Counted from the stretch's first letter, positions 27,302-35,437 are shown. The stretch is 64,000 bases of DNA from Paraburkholderia acidisoli (GCF_009789675.1 NZ_CP046916.1:1189747-1253746); one strand, 5' to 3'. Notes: a model not told the origin generated them from the sequence alone. Made by a program: numbers and translations.

Positions 27302-28327
27302 TCAGCGTCCTTGTGCCTTGAGTGCCGCGTCGAGGCGCGGATACACGCGCCGTGCGTTGCCTTCGTAAATCTTGAAGCGTTGTTCAGGGTCGATGCTCGC
27401 GGCTTCGACATAGCGCTTCGTGTCGTCGAAATAATGACCCGTTTCCGGATCCACGCCGCGCACCGCGCCGATCATTTCGCTCGCGAACAGAATGTTGTCG
27501 ACGGGAATCACGCGCGTGAGCAAGTCGATGCCCGGCTGGTGATACACGCAGGTGTCGAAGAAGATGTTGTTGAGCAAATGATCCTTCAACAAGGGCTTTT
27601 TCATTTCCTGCGCGAGACCGCGGAAACGGCCCCAGTGATACGGCACCGCGCCGCCGCCATGCGGAATCACGAACTTGAGTGTCGGGAAATCGCGGAACAG
27701 GTCCGAGGTCAGGCATTGCATGAACGCGGTCGTGTCGGCGTTCAGGTAGTGCGCGCCCGTGGTGTGGAAGCAGGCGTTGCAGCTCGTGCTCACGTGCACC
27801 ATCGCCGGAATGTCGTACTCGACCATTTTCTCGTAGATGGGATACCACGAGCGGTCCGAAAGCGGCGGGCTCGTCCAGTGGCCGCCCGAAGGATCGGGAT
27901 TCAGGTTGATCGCCACGTTGCCGTATTGCTCGACGCATTTGACGAGCTCGGGAATGCAGGTGGCGACGTCCACGCCGGGGCTCTGCGGCAGCATCGCGGC
28001 CGGGATGAAATGCTCGGGAAACAGCTGGCTCACGCGGTAGCACAGCTCGTTGCAGATGGCGGCCCACGTGCTCGAGACGTTGAAGTCGCCGATGTGATGC
28101 GCCATGAAGCTCGCGCGCGGGCTGAACACGGTGAGATCGAGACCGCGCTCGCGCATCAGGCGCAGCTGGTTCTGCTCGATCGATTCGCGGAGTTCGTCGT
28201 CGCTGATCTGCAGTTCGGAGACTTTCGGCATTTCCGCCGGATTGCCGAGTGCCGCGACCTGGCGGTTGCGCCACGTTTCCAGCGCCTTGGGAGCGGTCGT
28301 GTAATGACCGTGAATATCGATGATCAT
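27302..28327 (-). CDS. ligJ: 4-oxalomesaconate hydratase (amidohydrolase family)
   Basis: 341-aa enzyme of the ACMSD-type amidohydrolase superfamily. Metal ligands are visible as H6-G-H8 ([11 protein letters not shown]), the His in AMVHVSTSC, the His in [16 protein letters not shown] and the acidic FASE near 280. Length and N-terminus match LigJ, which hydrates 4-oxalomesaconate to the LigK substrate. AGAGGAAA precedes the ATG. ligJ-ligK stand alone here: no ring-cleaving dioxygenase, dehydrogenase (LigC) or lactonase (LigI) is in the window. Confidence 0.88.
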   Translation of the reverse strand: MIIDIHGHYTTAPKALETWRNRQVAALGNPAEMPKVSELQISDDELRESIEQNQLRLMRERGLDLTVFSPRASFMAHHIGDFNVSSTWAAICNELCYRVSQLFPEHFIPAAMLPQSPGVDVATCIPELVKCVEQYGNVAINLNPDPSGGHWTSPPLSDRSWYPIYEKMVEYDIPAMVHVSTSCNACFHTTGAHYLNADTTAFMQCLTSDLFRDFPTLKFVIPHGGGAVPYHWGRFRGLAQEMKKPLLKDHLLNNIFFDTCVYHQPGIDLLTRVIPVDNILFASEMIGAVRGVDPETGHYFDDTKRYVEAASIDPEQRFKIYEGNARRVYPRLDAALKAQGR

Positions 28328-28714
28328 GCTTTCCTCTTATGGCGCGTGCAAAGCTCGCTTGCCGTGCCGGTTCGTTGGCTGACCGCGGACGATAAGGGAA
28401 ATGTATTGTCCGCCCGCGCGCTTGACCGGCTGATCGATGGCGTCTCCCCCGAATCAGCCGCATACCCTTTCTAGCGGCAAAGTATGGACGAAAAAGCCCT
28501 GGAAAAACGTGTCGATAACTATATTAGATGGACTATGAAGGGATTCGAATTGGGCGCCCGGAGGGCTACGCACAGCGGCGCGGGAGGCACGCGCGGCCCG
28601 GCCGCCGTGCGCGGCGCCAGCACGCATGGCGTACCCTTTTTTGACGATGTCGATAAGCGCGCGGCGAGCACGGCGGCCGCCCATGAGCCGATGACCGCAA
28701 TCCGTGCCCGCGAC
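28328..28714. other. Intergenic region upstream of ligJ
   Basis: A local AT-rich patch (about 28480-28545) is the likely ligJK promoter. A minus-strand open frame of about 76 codons lacks a ribosome site and any domain, so I do not call it. No operator is recognised. Confidence 0.4.
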
Positions 28715-29470
28715 TTACGCGCGCATTACGGTAACGCCCGCGGCTTCGATCGGTTCGAGCAGCTGCGCGCTGGTCGAGCGTTCGACCACGAGCGTTTGTG
28801 CCATCTCGATGGGCCCGATGCGATACGGCGACGCCGCGTTGAGTTTCGCCGCCGAAGCCAGCACGACGGTTTCCGCCGCGCGCGCCGCGAGCGCGCGCTT
28901 CACGTACGACTCCTCGAAATCGCCCGTGCTCAAACCGGCCTGCGCGTGCACGCCCGTGACGCCCATGAAGTACAGGTCGGCATGAATGTGCGCGATGGCT
29001 TCCACCGCCGCCGCGCCCACCGTCACCACCGAATGCTTGTAGAGCTTCCCGCCGATCAGCACGACGTCGATGGTGGCGTGCTCCGCGAGCGCCACCGCGA
29101 TCGCCGGGCTATGCGTGACGATGGTCGCCGCCAGGGTTGGCGCCAGGCATTCGACCAGCAGCGCCGAGGTCGTCCCGCCATCGACGATCACGACCTGCCC
29201 CGGCTCGATCATGGCTGCCGCCTGCTGCGCAATGCGCCGCTTGGCCGCCACTTCCATGCCGCGCCGCTGCGCGATGGGCGCGACCGCGGGCGAAGCGGGC
29301 AATGCGCCACCGTGCACGCGTTGCAGCAACCCCTCCGCCGCGAGTTCACGCAGATCGCGCCGCACGGTGTCTTCGGACACGCCGAAGCGCGTGCTCAGTT
29401 CGCCCGCCAGCACCTGGCCTTCGCGTTTCAGGGCTTCGAGAATCGCCTTCTTCCGTTGATCGGTCAGCAT
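28715..29470 (-). CDS. DeoR-family transcriptional regulator
   Basis: 251-aa repressor-type protein. The N-terminal DeoR winged helix reads RKKAILEALKREGQ, LSTRFGVSEDTVRRDLREL, LLQRVHGGAL. The C-terminal sugar-phosphate sensor domain (~75-235) has VIVDGGTTSALLVE, TIVTHSPAIAVALA and IGGKLYKHS. ATG 29470 is chosen because the domain begins immediately; the longer frame has no supporting start. It is divergent from nudK, with phased direct repeats between them. Its effector is probably a phosphorylated sugar, by family. Confidence 0.9.
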   Translation of the reverse strand: MLTDQRKKAILEALKREGQVLAGELSTRFGVSEDTVRRDLRELAAEGLLQRVHGGALPASPAVAPIAQRRGMEVAAKRRIAQQAAAMIEPGQVVIVDGGTTSALLVECLAPTLAATIVTHSPAIAVALAEHATIDVVLIGGKLYKHSVVTVGAAAVEAIAHIHADLYFMGVTGVHAQAGLSTGDFEESYVKRALAARAAETVVLASAAKLNAASPYRIGPIEMAQTLVVERSTSAQLLEPIEAAGVTVMRA

Positions 29471-29541
29471 CGTTCTTTCGAGATATCGAAATTCGTGGGT
29501 GCGATATCCGTCGAGTCCCGTCGATTTCGCCGGAATGCGTT

Positions 29542-29578
29542 TGCACGAATTTTCTTGATTTTGCACGAAACTGCACGA
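29542..29578. promoter_or_regulatory. Three phased TGCACGA direct repeats
   Basis: TGCACGA occurs at 29542, 29562 and 29572, that is with 20- and 10-bp spacing, so all copies face the same side of the helix. They lie in a low-GC stretch between the DeoR regulator and nudK. DeoR proteins commonly bind short direct repeats, so this is a candidate operator for both genes. Confidence 0.6.
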
Positions 29579-29615
29579 TACCATGAATTATCGACATTCA
29601 CGATGAGGAAGCGTC

Positions 29616-30251
29616 ATGACCGCCCCCAACTCCGGCACCGACCAGCCCGCTACGCGGGACCGTGTACGCGTGATCGACACCGCCGTGCTCTCCGACGACT
29701 GGTATGTGCTGCGCAAAGTCACGTTCGACTTCCAGCGCCGCGACGGTAGCTGGCAGCGCCAAAGCCGGGAAACCTACGACCGCGGCAACGGCGCGACCAT
29801 CCTGCTGCAGGACCCGCACAGCGGCAAGGTCGTGCTCACGCGGCAATTCCGCATGCCCACATTCGTGAACGGCCACGACGGCATGATGGTGGAAGCACCC
29901 GGCGGTCTGCTCGACAATGCCGCGCCCGACGAACGCATCCGCGCCGAGGTGGAAGAGGAAACGGGCTATCGCGTGCGCAATCTGCGCAAGGTGTTCGAGG
30001 CGTACATGAGCCCCGGATCGGTCACGGAGAAGCTCTACTTCTATCTCGGCGAGTACGATCCGCGCGACCCGAACGGGCGCCCCGGCGCGGGCGGCGGCGT
30101 GGCCGAGGAAGGCGAGGATCTCGAAGTACTCGAAGTGCCGCTGGAAGACGCGTTGCGCATGATCGAGCGCGGCGAGATCTGCGACGGCAAGACCATCATG
30201 CTGCTGCAGCACCTCGCGCTGCATCGTCTGTCGCAAGGGGCCATCGCATGA
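29616..30251 (+). CDS. nudK: GDP-mannose pyrophosphatase-type Nudix hydrolase
   Basis: 211-aa Nudix enzyme close to E. coli NudK: VLSDDWYVLRKVTFDFQRRDG, ETYDRGNGATILL, VVLTRQFRMPTFVNG, and the Nudix helix from G97 to Y118 ending in AEVEEETGY (metal ligands around E111, E114, E115), followed by YMSPGSVTEKLYFYLGEY and EICDGKTIMLLQHL. Like NudK it departs from the strict Nudix consensus in the first half of the box. GAGGAAG precedes the ATG. Its stop overlaps the next start (ATGA). Confidence 0.92.
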   Translation: MTAPNSGTDQPATRDRVRVIDTAVLSDDWYVLRKVTFDFQRRDGSWQRQSRETYDRGNGATILLQDPHSGKVVLTRQFRMPTFVNGHDGMMVEAPGGLLDNAAPDERIRAEVEEETGYRVRNLRKVFEAYMSPGSVTEKLYFYLGEYDPRDPNGRPGAGGGVAEEGEDLEVLEVPLEDALRMIERGEICDGKTIMLLQHLALHRLSQGAIA

Positions 30252-30613
30252 AAGCCCGGCTCATCCTGATTGCCGGCCCGTACCGGGGCGGCACCGGCGG
30301 CGACCCCGCGCGCATCGCCGACAATCTGCGCCGGCTCGAAGGCGCGGCACTCGCCGTGTACGAGCGCGGCCATCTTCCCGTGGTGGGCGAGTGGGTATCG
30401 CTGCCGCTGGCTCGCGCGGCCGGTTCCGCACAGATCGGCGACGACATCAGCGAGCGCTTTCTCTACCCGGCCGCCCGCAGGCTGATCGAGCGATGCGACG
30501 CGGTGCTGCGCATTCCGGGCGAATCAAAAGGCGCGGACGGCGATGTCGATCTCGCGCGCACCCTCGGCATACCGGTTTATCTCGACATCGACGACTTGCC
30601 CGAGGTCGTGTGA
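30248..30613 (+). CDS. DUF4406-type, nucleoside deoxyribosyltransferase-like protein
   Basis: 121-aa protein beginning with LILIAGPYRGG, then a helix of the NLRRLEGAALAVYERGHLP type, and IPGESKGADGDVDLARTLG, the nucleotide-sugar binding pattern of the nucleoside 2-deoxyribosyltransferase/DUF4406 fold. Its ATG overlaps the nudK stop by four bases, so the two proteins are translationally coupled and probably work on the same nucleotide metabolite. Catalytic activity is not established for the family. Confidence 0.75.
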   Translation: MKARLILIAGPYRGGTGGDPARIADNLRRLEGAALAVYERGHLPVVGEWVSLPLARAAGSAQIGDDISERFLYPAARRLIERCDAVLRIPGESKGADGDVDLARTLGIPVYLDIDDLPEVV

Positions 30614-30931
30614 TGCGAGCGCGGCCCAATGCGCCACCCTGCCGTGGGCCAATGAATCGATAAAAGATCGATCGGTTCCGGCGCGGGGCCATGCCGATAT
30701 ACGCATTCCCGCGCTTGCCGCTTCGTGCGATTCGGATCGCGGCGGGTGAACGCCAGCCGATTGCCGGTGCTCGTCGCGGCGCCGCTTCTCGCGATGCGCT
30801 CTCTTGCGCCCTCGGCACTTCTCCTTGCCCGCACGCTGCCGATTCGCTCGGCAAACGCGCTTCGCGGGCGCAAATCGTCCCGTACAAATTTGTGCAAGAG
30901 GCTTGCAGAAGAATTCGGGACAGAATCCAAT

Positions 30932-30942
30932 ATTTATACAAT
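30932..30942. promoter_or_regulatory. Operator-like motif ATTTATACAAT (copy 1)
   Basis: Shares TTTATACAA with 31063-31073 (opposite strand), 32269-32279 and, apart from its last base, with 32365-32374. The copies flank the DHDPS-family and gntR genes, as expected for sites of the local GntR regulator. Confidence 0.45.
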
Positions 30943-31062
30943 ATCCACAGACACAACGCACATTCACCCAAAAATCCCAAGCCGCCAGCCACTGATAAGT
31001 TCAATTTATCCAATACATTTCAATCACTTAACAACTTATCGATCCCATCCTGCGTTAACGTT

Positions 31063-31073
31063 TTGTATAAAAT
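31063..31073. promoter_or_regulatory. Operator-like motif TTGTATAAAAT (copy 2, inverted)
   Basis: Reverse complement ATTTTATACAA shares TTTATACAA with the other copies. It is 150 bp upstream of the DHDPS-family start, just after a possible promoter-like AT tract. Confidence 0.45.
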
Positions 31074-31222
31074 ATTCATTTGATGTAGGATTTCTGCGCG
31101 TGACGTTTGCCCGCGACGAACGCCCGGATCGACTGACCGACGCGCCCGCGTCGCACCACCCGATTCCGCCGACGGCCTCGCACCACCGCCCCGAACCCTT
31201 CACGAATGTTTAAGGAAATACG

Positions 31223-32167
31223 ATGAGCGACTCGATCTTCACCGGCACCATCCCCGCCCTCATGACGCCTTGCACGGCCGACCGCCAACCCGACTACGAC
31301 GCACTGGTCGCCAAAGGGCGCGAACTCGTCGATCTCGGCATGAGCGCCGTGGTGTACTGCGGTTCGATGGGCGACTGGCCGCTGCTTTCCGAAGCGCAGC
31401 GCCAGGAAGGTGTCGCGCGTCTCGTCGCGGCCGGTATCCCGACCATCGTCGGCACGGGCGCGGTCAATTCGAAGGAAGCGGTGTCTCACGCCGCGCACGC
31501 GGCCAAGGTCGGCGCGGGCGGCCTGATGGTGATTCCGCGCGTGCTGTCGCGCGGCGCGTCGCCGGCCGCGCAAAAGGCGCACTTCTCCGCCATCCTCGAA
31601 GCCGCGCCCAAGCTGCCGGCCGTCATCTACAACAGCCCGTATTACGGCTTCGCCACGCGTGCGGACCTGTTCTTCGAACTGCGTGCGAAGTATCCGAACC
31701 TGATCGGCTTCAAGGAATTCGGCGGCGCCGCCGACATGCGCTACGCGGCGGAGCACATCACGAGTCAGGACGACGAAGTCACGCTGATGGCGGGCGTCGA
31801 CACGCAGGTGTTCCATGGCTTCGTCAACTGCGGCGCCACGGGTGCGATCACCGGCATCGGCAACGCCCTGCCGCGTGAAGTGCTGCAACTGGTCGACCTG
31901 TGCGGCAAGGCCGCCAGGGGCGACGTGACGGCGCGACGCCTCGCGCGCGAACTCGAGTCGGCGCTCGCCGTGCTGTCCTCGTTCGACGAAGGCACCGACC
32001 TCGTGCTGTACTACAAGTACTTGATGGTCCTGAACGGCGAAAAGGAATACACGCTGCACTTCAACGAAACGGACGTGCTCAGCGACGCCCAGCGCCGCTA
32101 CGCCGAAACGCAGTACGCGCTGTTCCGCAACTGGTACGCGGAATGGTCGAAGACCGTCAACGCGTGA
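31223..32167 (+). CDS. DHDPS/NAL-superfamily lyase, probable hydroxyproline-pathway deaminase type
   Basis: 314-aa TIM-barrel protein of the dihydrodipicolinate synthase family. Schiff-base K164 is in LIGFKEFGGA and the partner tyrosine Y136 in VIYNSPYYGF; the usual TTGE region is GSMGDWPLL, so it is not a canonical DapA. The overall sequence recalls the enzyme in Pseudomonas hydroxyproline clusters (1-pyrroline-4-hydroxy-2-carboxylate deaminase type), but no hydroxyproline epimerase or oxidase is nearby. AAGGAAA precedes the ATG. A long perfect hairpin follows the stop and gntR comes next. Confidence 0.85.
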   Translation: MSDSIFTGTIPALMTPCTADRQPDYDALVAKGRELVDLGMSAVVYCGSMGDWPLLSEAQRQEGVARLVAAGIPTIVGTGAVNSKEAVSHAAHAAKVGAGGLMVIPRVLSRGASPAAQKAHFSAILEAAPKLPAVIYNSPYYGFATRADLFFELRAKYPNLIGFKEFGGAADMRYAAEHITSQDDEVTLMAGVDTQVFHGFVNCGATGAITGIGNALPREVLQLVDLCGKAARGDVTARRLARELESALAVLSSFDEGTDLVLYYKYLMVLNGEKEYTLHFNETDVLSDAQRRYAETQYALFRNWYAEWSKTVNA

Positions 32168-32202
32168 GGAAGGAAGGGTCGCGCGGCCACGCGCGATAAC
32201 GG

Positions 32203-32238
32203 GCGCCCGCGGCAATGCCATTCGATTGCCGCGGGCGC
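32203..32238. terminator. Perfect 14-bp hairpin after the DHDPS-family gene
   Basis: GCGCCCGCGGCAAT (32203-32216) pairs perfectly with ATTGCCGCGGGCGC (32225-32238) around an 8-base loop. No T-run follows, so termination would be atypical; it may instead protect the mRNA end. Confidence 0.55.
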
Positions 32239-32268
32239 GGCGAAGCGGACATCATCGGTCGGTTCATA

Positions 32269-32279
32269 ATTTATACAAT
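32269..32279. promoter_or_regulatory. Operator-like motif ATTTATACAAT (copy 3)
   Basis: Identical to copy 1 over 11 bases; located 138 bp upstream of the gntR start. Confidence 0.5.
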
Positions 32280-32364
32280 CGATGACGCTGGTAGGTTCGC
32301 AGTCGACTGGACACAGACTGCCTACCCGCTTTGGCCGAGTGATGCGTCGATCGCTATTGATATA

Positions 32365-32374
32365 ATTTATACAT
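32365..32374. promoter_or_regulatory. Operator-like motif ATTTATACAT (copy 4)
   Basis: Located 43 bp upstream of the gntR start, next to a TATAAT-like sequence (32361-32366), where binding would block transcription: consistent with autoregulation. Confidence 0.5.
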
Positions 32375-32416
32375 CCAGAAACGCCCACACGCATCGACTC
32401 CACACGGTAATTCGCA

Positions 32417-33100
32417 ATGAACTCACCCGCCACCGGCAGCCGCCTGTCCTCCGTTACGGTTGCCGAACGCGCCGCCGACGAGCTGCGCCGCAAGATCGTG
32501 TCGGGCGAGTTGCCCGAGGGTTTCCAGCTTCGGCAGGACGCGCTCGCGGCGGAGTTCGGCATCAGCCGTATCCCCGTGCGCGAGGCGCTGGTGCAGCTCG
32601 AAGGCGAAGGTCTGGTCCGGATCGTGCCGCACAAGGGCGCGGTGGTCTCGGAACTGTCGATCGCCGAGATCAGCGAACTGTTCACGCTGCGCGGCTTGCT
32701 GGAACCGTTGCTGCTGAAAAAGTCGGCGCCAAAGCTCACGGCGCAAGACTTCGCCGAACTCGACGTCATTCTCGCGGAGTACCGGCAGGAACTGCAGGCG
32801 CAGCATCAGGCCCGCTGGGGCGAATTGAACACACGGCTGCACGACGTGCTCCTCTCGCGCGCCGAGCAGCCGCGCACGGCGGCGATCGTCGCCAGCCTGT
32901 TGCAGCAGACCGACCGGTACACGCGCTTACAGCTGTCGCTGAGCGCGGAGAGTTGCCAGCGCGCGGAAGAGGAACACGGCGAACTCGTGCGCCTGTGCCG
33001 GACCGGCGACGTGCGGGGCGCCGCAGCCTTGTTGAAGCGCCACATCGAACACGCGTGCAAGGAACTCGAGCAATTCGTTCTGTCGCGCAGGCGGCTCTGA
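32417..33100 (+). CDS. GntR-family regulator, FadR/FCD subfamily
   Basis: 227-aa regulator. The N-terminal winged helix (residues ~14-75) contains AADELRRKIVSGELPEG, LAAEFGISRIPVREALVQLE and GLVRIVPHKGAVV; the FCD ligand domain follows (LFTLRGLLEP, LNTRLHDVLLSRA, EEHGELVRLCRTGD..GAAALLKRHI). FCD members usually bind small organic acids. Operator-like ATTTATACA repeats precede this gene and the DHDPS-family gene, so it probably represses both. Confidence 0.9.
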   Translation: MNSPATGSRLSSVTVAERAADELRRKIVSGELPEGFQLRQDALAAEFGISRIPVREALVQLEGEGLVRIVPHKGAVVSELSIAEISELFTLRGLLEPLLLKKSAPKLTAQDFAELDVILAEYRQELQAQHQARWGELNTRLHDVLLSRAEQPRTAAIVASLLQQTDRYTRLQLSLSAESCQRAEEEHGELVRLCRTGDVRGAAALLKRHIEHACKELEQFVLSRRRL

Positions 33101-33350
33101 AGCGGCTTGCGCCAGGCATCACGACGTACCGCGCGTGGCCGCGGCTACGTCTGCGCCTCGCTTGCTTCCTTCGCTGCCAACCCGGTCGCTCATCCGCCGC
33201 CGCGCCAACGCAAAAAAAAATGGCGCATGCTGTAACCCATCGCGCTTTCGCAACGAACTAACTGGCATGTCGGCTCTTTCCTGAGCAGCGCCTGTGCTGC
33301 TCGCGGGCTCGACGTATTTCCAGCCAATCATCTTTGCGAGGAGCCTCACC

Positions 33351-33569
33351 ATGAAGTCACTGATCAACGCCGCCATTGCCGCCGCACTCACGCTCGGCGC
33401 GGGTGCCGCCTTCGCGCAGGCCAGCGGGGCCATGAGCAACAACGCCATGTCGCACGACGCGATGAAAGGCAACGGCATGTCGAAGAGCGATGCCATGTCC
33501 CACGGCAAGATGAAGAAGCACGACGCCATGGGCAAGATGCATCCGGCTTCCGACGCGATGGCCAAGTAA
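33351..33569 (+). CDS. Exported MXKDX-repeat protein
   Basis: 72-aa protein with signal peptide (SLINAAIAAALTLGAGAAFA) and a mature part made of Met/Lys/Asp/Ser pentapeptide-like repeats (AMSHDAMKGNGMSKSDAMS, KMKKHDAMGKM). This is the MXKDX family found largely in Burkholderiaceae, of unknown function. GAGGAG precedes the ATG; an upstream frame extension lacks a signal peptide. The DoxX gene starts about 100 bp downstream. Confidence 0.88.
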   Translation: MKSLINAAIAAALTLGAGAAFAQASGAMSNNAMSHDAMKGNGMSKSDAMSHGKMKKHDAMGKMHPASDAMAK

Positions 33570-33668
33570 GCGTTCCCGCCTTCTCGCCCTCCGCGTTCGG
33601 GCATTCGCGCCCGAAGCCTCCTGCGGTTCCGTCGGCATCGGCGGAGCCGCATCGACATCGCCTTGCTC

Positions 33669-34181
33669 ATGACTCGTCTTCGCTCGTTGCTCTGCATTTT
33701 CGAACCGTCGTGGCTGGCCGCGCGACTCTCCACCTACGCGCCCCTGCCGGTTCGCCTGATCGTCGGTTATGGTTTCATCGCGCACGGCTACGCAAAAATC
33801 CTCAAGAACCCCGACCAGTTCGCCGCCATTCTCCATGCGCTCGGCGTTCCCCTCCCGCACGTGATGGCGTGGGCCACGATCGCCATCGAACTGCTCGGCG
33901 GACTGGCCATGCTGCTCGGTGCGTTCGTTCCGCTGATTGCCGTGCCGATGATCGCCGTGTTGATGGTCGCGACATTGACAGTGCATTTGCCGTTCGGATT
34001 CACGTCGATCAAGCTGATGGCGGTCGTCAACGGCGTGCCGCAATTCGGGCCGCCCGGTTACGAAACCGATGCGCTCTATGTTGCGGGAATCGTCAGCCTG
34101 CTATTCAGCGGCGCGGGCCCTCTTGCCGTCGACTCCCTGCTCAAACCGTTCTACGCGCGCCTTTTGAAAATCGCTTCGTAA
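33669..34181 (+). CDS. DoxX-family membrane protein
   Basis: 170-aa inner-membrane protein with four hydrophobic helices: PVRLIVGYGFIAHGYAK, VMAWATIAIELLGGLAMLLG, VPLIAVPMIAVLMVATLTV and ALYVAGIVSLLFSG. The GYGFIAHGYAKI..NP and GVPLP motifs are characteristic of DoxX/SURF4-type proteins, often tied to redox or sulfur stress. ATG 33669 is chosen; a TTG two codons earlier is possible. Confidence 0.85.
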   Translation: MTRLRSLLCIFEPSWLAARLSTYAPLPVRLIVGYGFIAHGYAKILKNPDQFAAILHALGVPLPHVMAWATIAIELLGGLAMLLGAFVPLIAVPMIAVLMVATLTVHLPFGFTSIKLMAVVNGVPQFGPPGYETDALYVAGIVSLLFSGAGPLAVDSLLKPFYARLLKIAS

Positions 34182-34184
34182 CCC

Positions 34185-34436
34185 TTATGGTTTCTCGGGC
34201 AACCCGGCGCTCGCGCGCTGTTGCTCGCGCCATTCCGGCGTGGTAACGCCGCCCACGCCCCAGCTATCGAGTTCGACTTCGTCGATCACTACAAACGTTG
34301 TGTGATGCGGCTTACCCAGCACGTCGAACAGCAGATCGCTCACGCCCTTGATCAAGGCTTTCTTTTGTTCGGGCGTGGTGGCCGTGGCGCCGGGCGCGGT
34401 GCCCTCGCGGGTCACCTTGATGTTCACGAAAGGCAT
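34185..34436 (-). CDS. 4-oxalocrotonate tautomerase-family protein
   Basis: 83-aa protein starting Met-Pro-Phe-Val-Asn-Ile; Pro1 after Met removal is the catalytic base of the family. TTPEQKKALIKGVSDLL and HHTTFVVIDEVELDSWGVGG complete the beta-alpha-beta unit. GGAGAAA precedes the ATG at 34436, so the longer frame is rejected. It lies downstream of the SDR gene on the same strand with a strong hairpin between. Confidence 0.9.
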   Translation of the reverse strand: MPFVNIKVTREGTAPGATATTPEQKKALIKGVSDLLFDVLGKPHHTTFVVIDEVELDSWGVGGVTTPEWREQQRASAGLPEKP

Positions 34437-34461
34437 GGTGTTTCTCCATCCAGATAGCATT

Positions 34462-34503
34462 GGGCGGACTTCGCTTTGCCACGTGGCGAAGCGAAGTCCG
34501 CCC
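34462..34503. repeat. 15-bp inverted repeat between SDR and tautomerase genes
   Basis: GGGCGGACTTCGCTT (34462-34476) pairs perfectly with AAGCGAAGTCCGCCC (34489-34503); the 12-base loop tgccacgtggcg is itself partly self-complementary. No T-run follows on either strand. It could cap or attenuate the SDR-tautomerase transcript, or be a REP-like element. Confidence 0.75.
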
Positions 34504-34529
34504 CGCCCCTTCGCCACGTGCCGATCCGC

Positions 34530-35243
34530 TTACCAGCGGCCCGCGTGCTGGCCGCCGTCCACGTTGAGCGTTTCGCCGGTCACGAACGCGGCGTGTTCGA
34601 GGTACATGGCCGCCTCGGCAATCTCGGAGATTTCGCCCATGCGGCCCATGGGATGCATCGTGCCCAGCAGCTCGTGCGTTTGTGCCGGGTGCATCGGCGT
34701 CTTGATGATGCCGGGCGCGATAGCGTTCACGCGCACGCCGCTTTTCGCGTATTCGATCGCGAGACCGCGCGTGACCGCGTCGAGACCGCCCTTCGTCAAC
34801 GTGGCGAGGCCCGTGGGCGCGCCCGCGATCGCCTGACGCACGAGCGTCGTCGTGATCTGGACGATGTGGCCGTGGCGCTGCGCGAGCATCGGCTCGAGCG
34901 CGAGTTGCGTGATATGGAAGAAGCCGCCGAGATTCACGTTCAGCACGTTCGTGAAGTCTTCCACGGTGTACTCGGTGAACGGCTTGCCGATGAAAATGCC
35001 GGCGTTGTTGATCAGCGTGTCGATGCGGCCGAAGCGCCCGAGCGCCGTCTGCACGACCTGCTTTGCCACGCCGCGCTCGCTGATGTTGCCGGGCACGGCG
35101 ATCACGCCGTCGTCCGGGCCTGGCTCGATATTGCGCGAGTTCGCGACAACCACGAAACCGGCCTTGCGATACGCCTCGACGAGACCTGCGCCAATGCCTT
35201 GCGACGCGCCCGTGACAATGGCGACTTTCTGCGGATGATTCAT
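34530..35243 (-). CDS. Short-chain dehydrogenase/reductase with non-standard active site
   Basis: 237-aa Rossmann protein: cofactor motif TGASQGIG (11-18), NNAGIFIG (79-86), N104 region, and C-terminal VNAIAPGIIKTPMH and ETLNVDGGQHA. The catalytic Tyr of the YxxxK motif is missing: the segment GAPTGLATLTKGGLDA has Ala147 four residues before Lys151, and the Ser position is in a TTT run. ATG 35243 is preferred, with GGAGCAGGTG before it. Divergent LysR gene at 35438. Reductase activity should not be assumed. Confidence 0.88.
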   Translation of the reverse strand: MNHPQKVAIVTGASQGIGAGLVEAYRKAGFVVVANSRNIEPGPDDGVIAVPGNISERGVAKQVVQTALGRFGRIDTLINNAGIFIGKPFTEYTVEDFTNVLNVNLGGFFHITQLALEPMLAQRHGHIVQITTTLVRQAIAGAPTGLATLTKGGLDAVTRGLAIEYAKSGVRVNAIAPGIIKTPMHPAQTHELLGTMHPMGRMGEISEIAEAAMYLEHAAFVTGETLNVDGGQHAGRW

Positions 35244-35437
35244 CACCTGCTCCATTTCGATTCGATTCAATGAGGATCACTTCTCTCGTGCGCTGGCATC
35301 GAGAGACATGTCGACCGCAATGCTGTCTTGTGCGCCTGGCCGCTCGCGTTGTGCCGCGATCGCGACCGTGCGCCGAATTGCGTTGAAGAGAAGCGTATGC
35401 CGATTGGCGCTGGCGAAAAATCCGCTATCCTCTCTCA

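Larger units (their letters stand above)
30614..31222. other. 609-bp region upstream of the DHDPS-family gene
   Basis: No gene is supported. The right half (about 30890-31100) is strikingly AT-rich compared with its surroundings and contains two TTTATACAA-type motifs. It probably contains the promoter and operators of the gene at 31223, and its composition hints at foreign or relaxed sequence. Confidence 0.5.

Noticed and set aside
28454..28684. 76-codon minus-strand frame upstream of ligJ
   Set aside because: Arg/Ala-rich composition, no ribosome site and overlap with the likely ligJK promoter.
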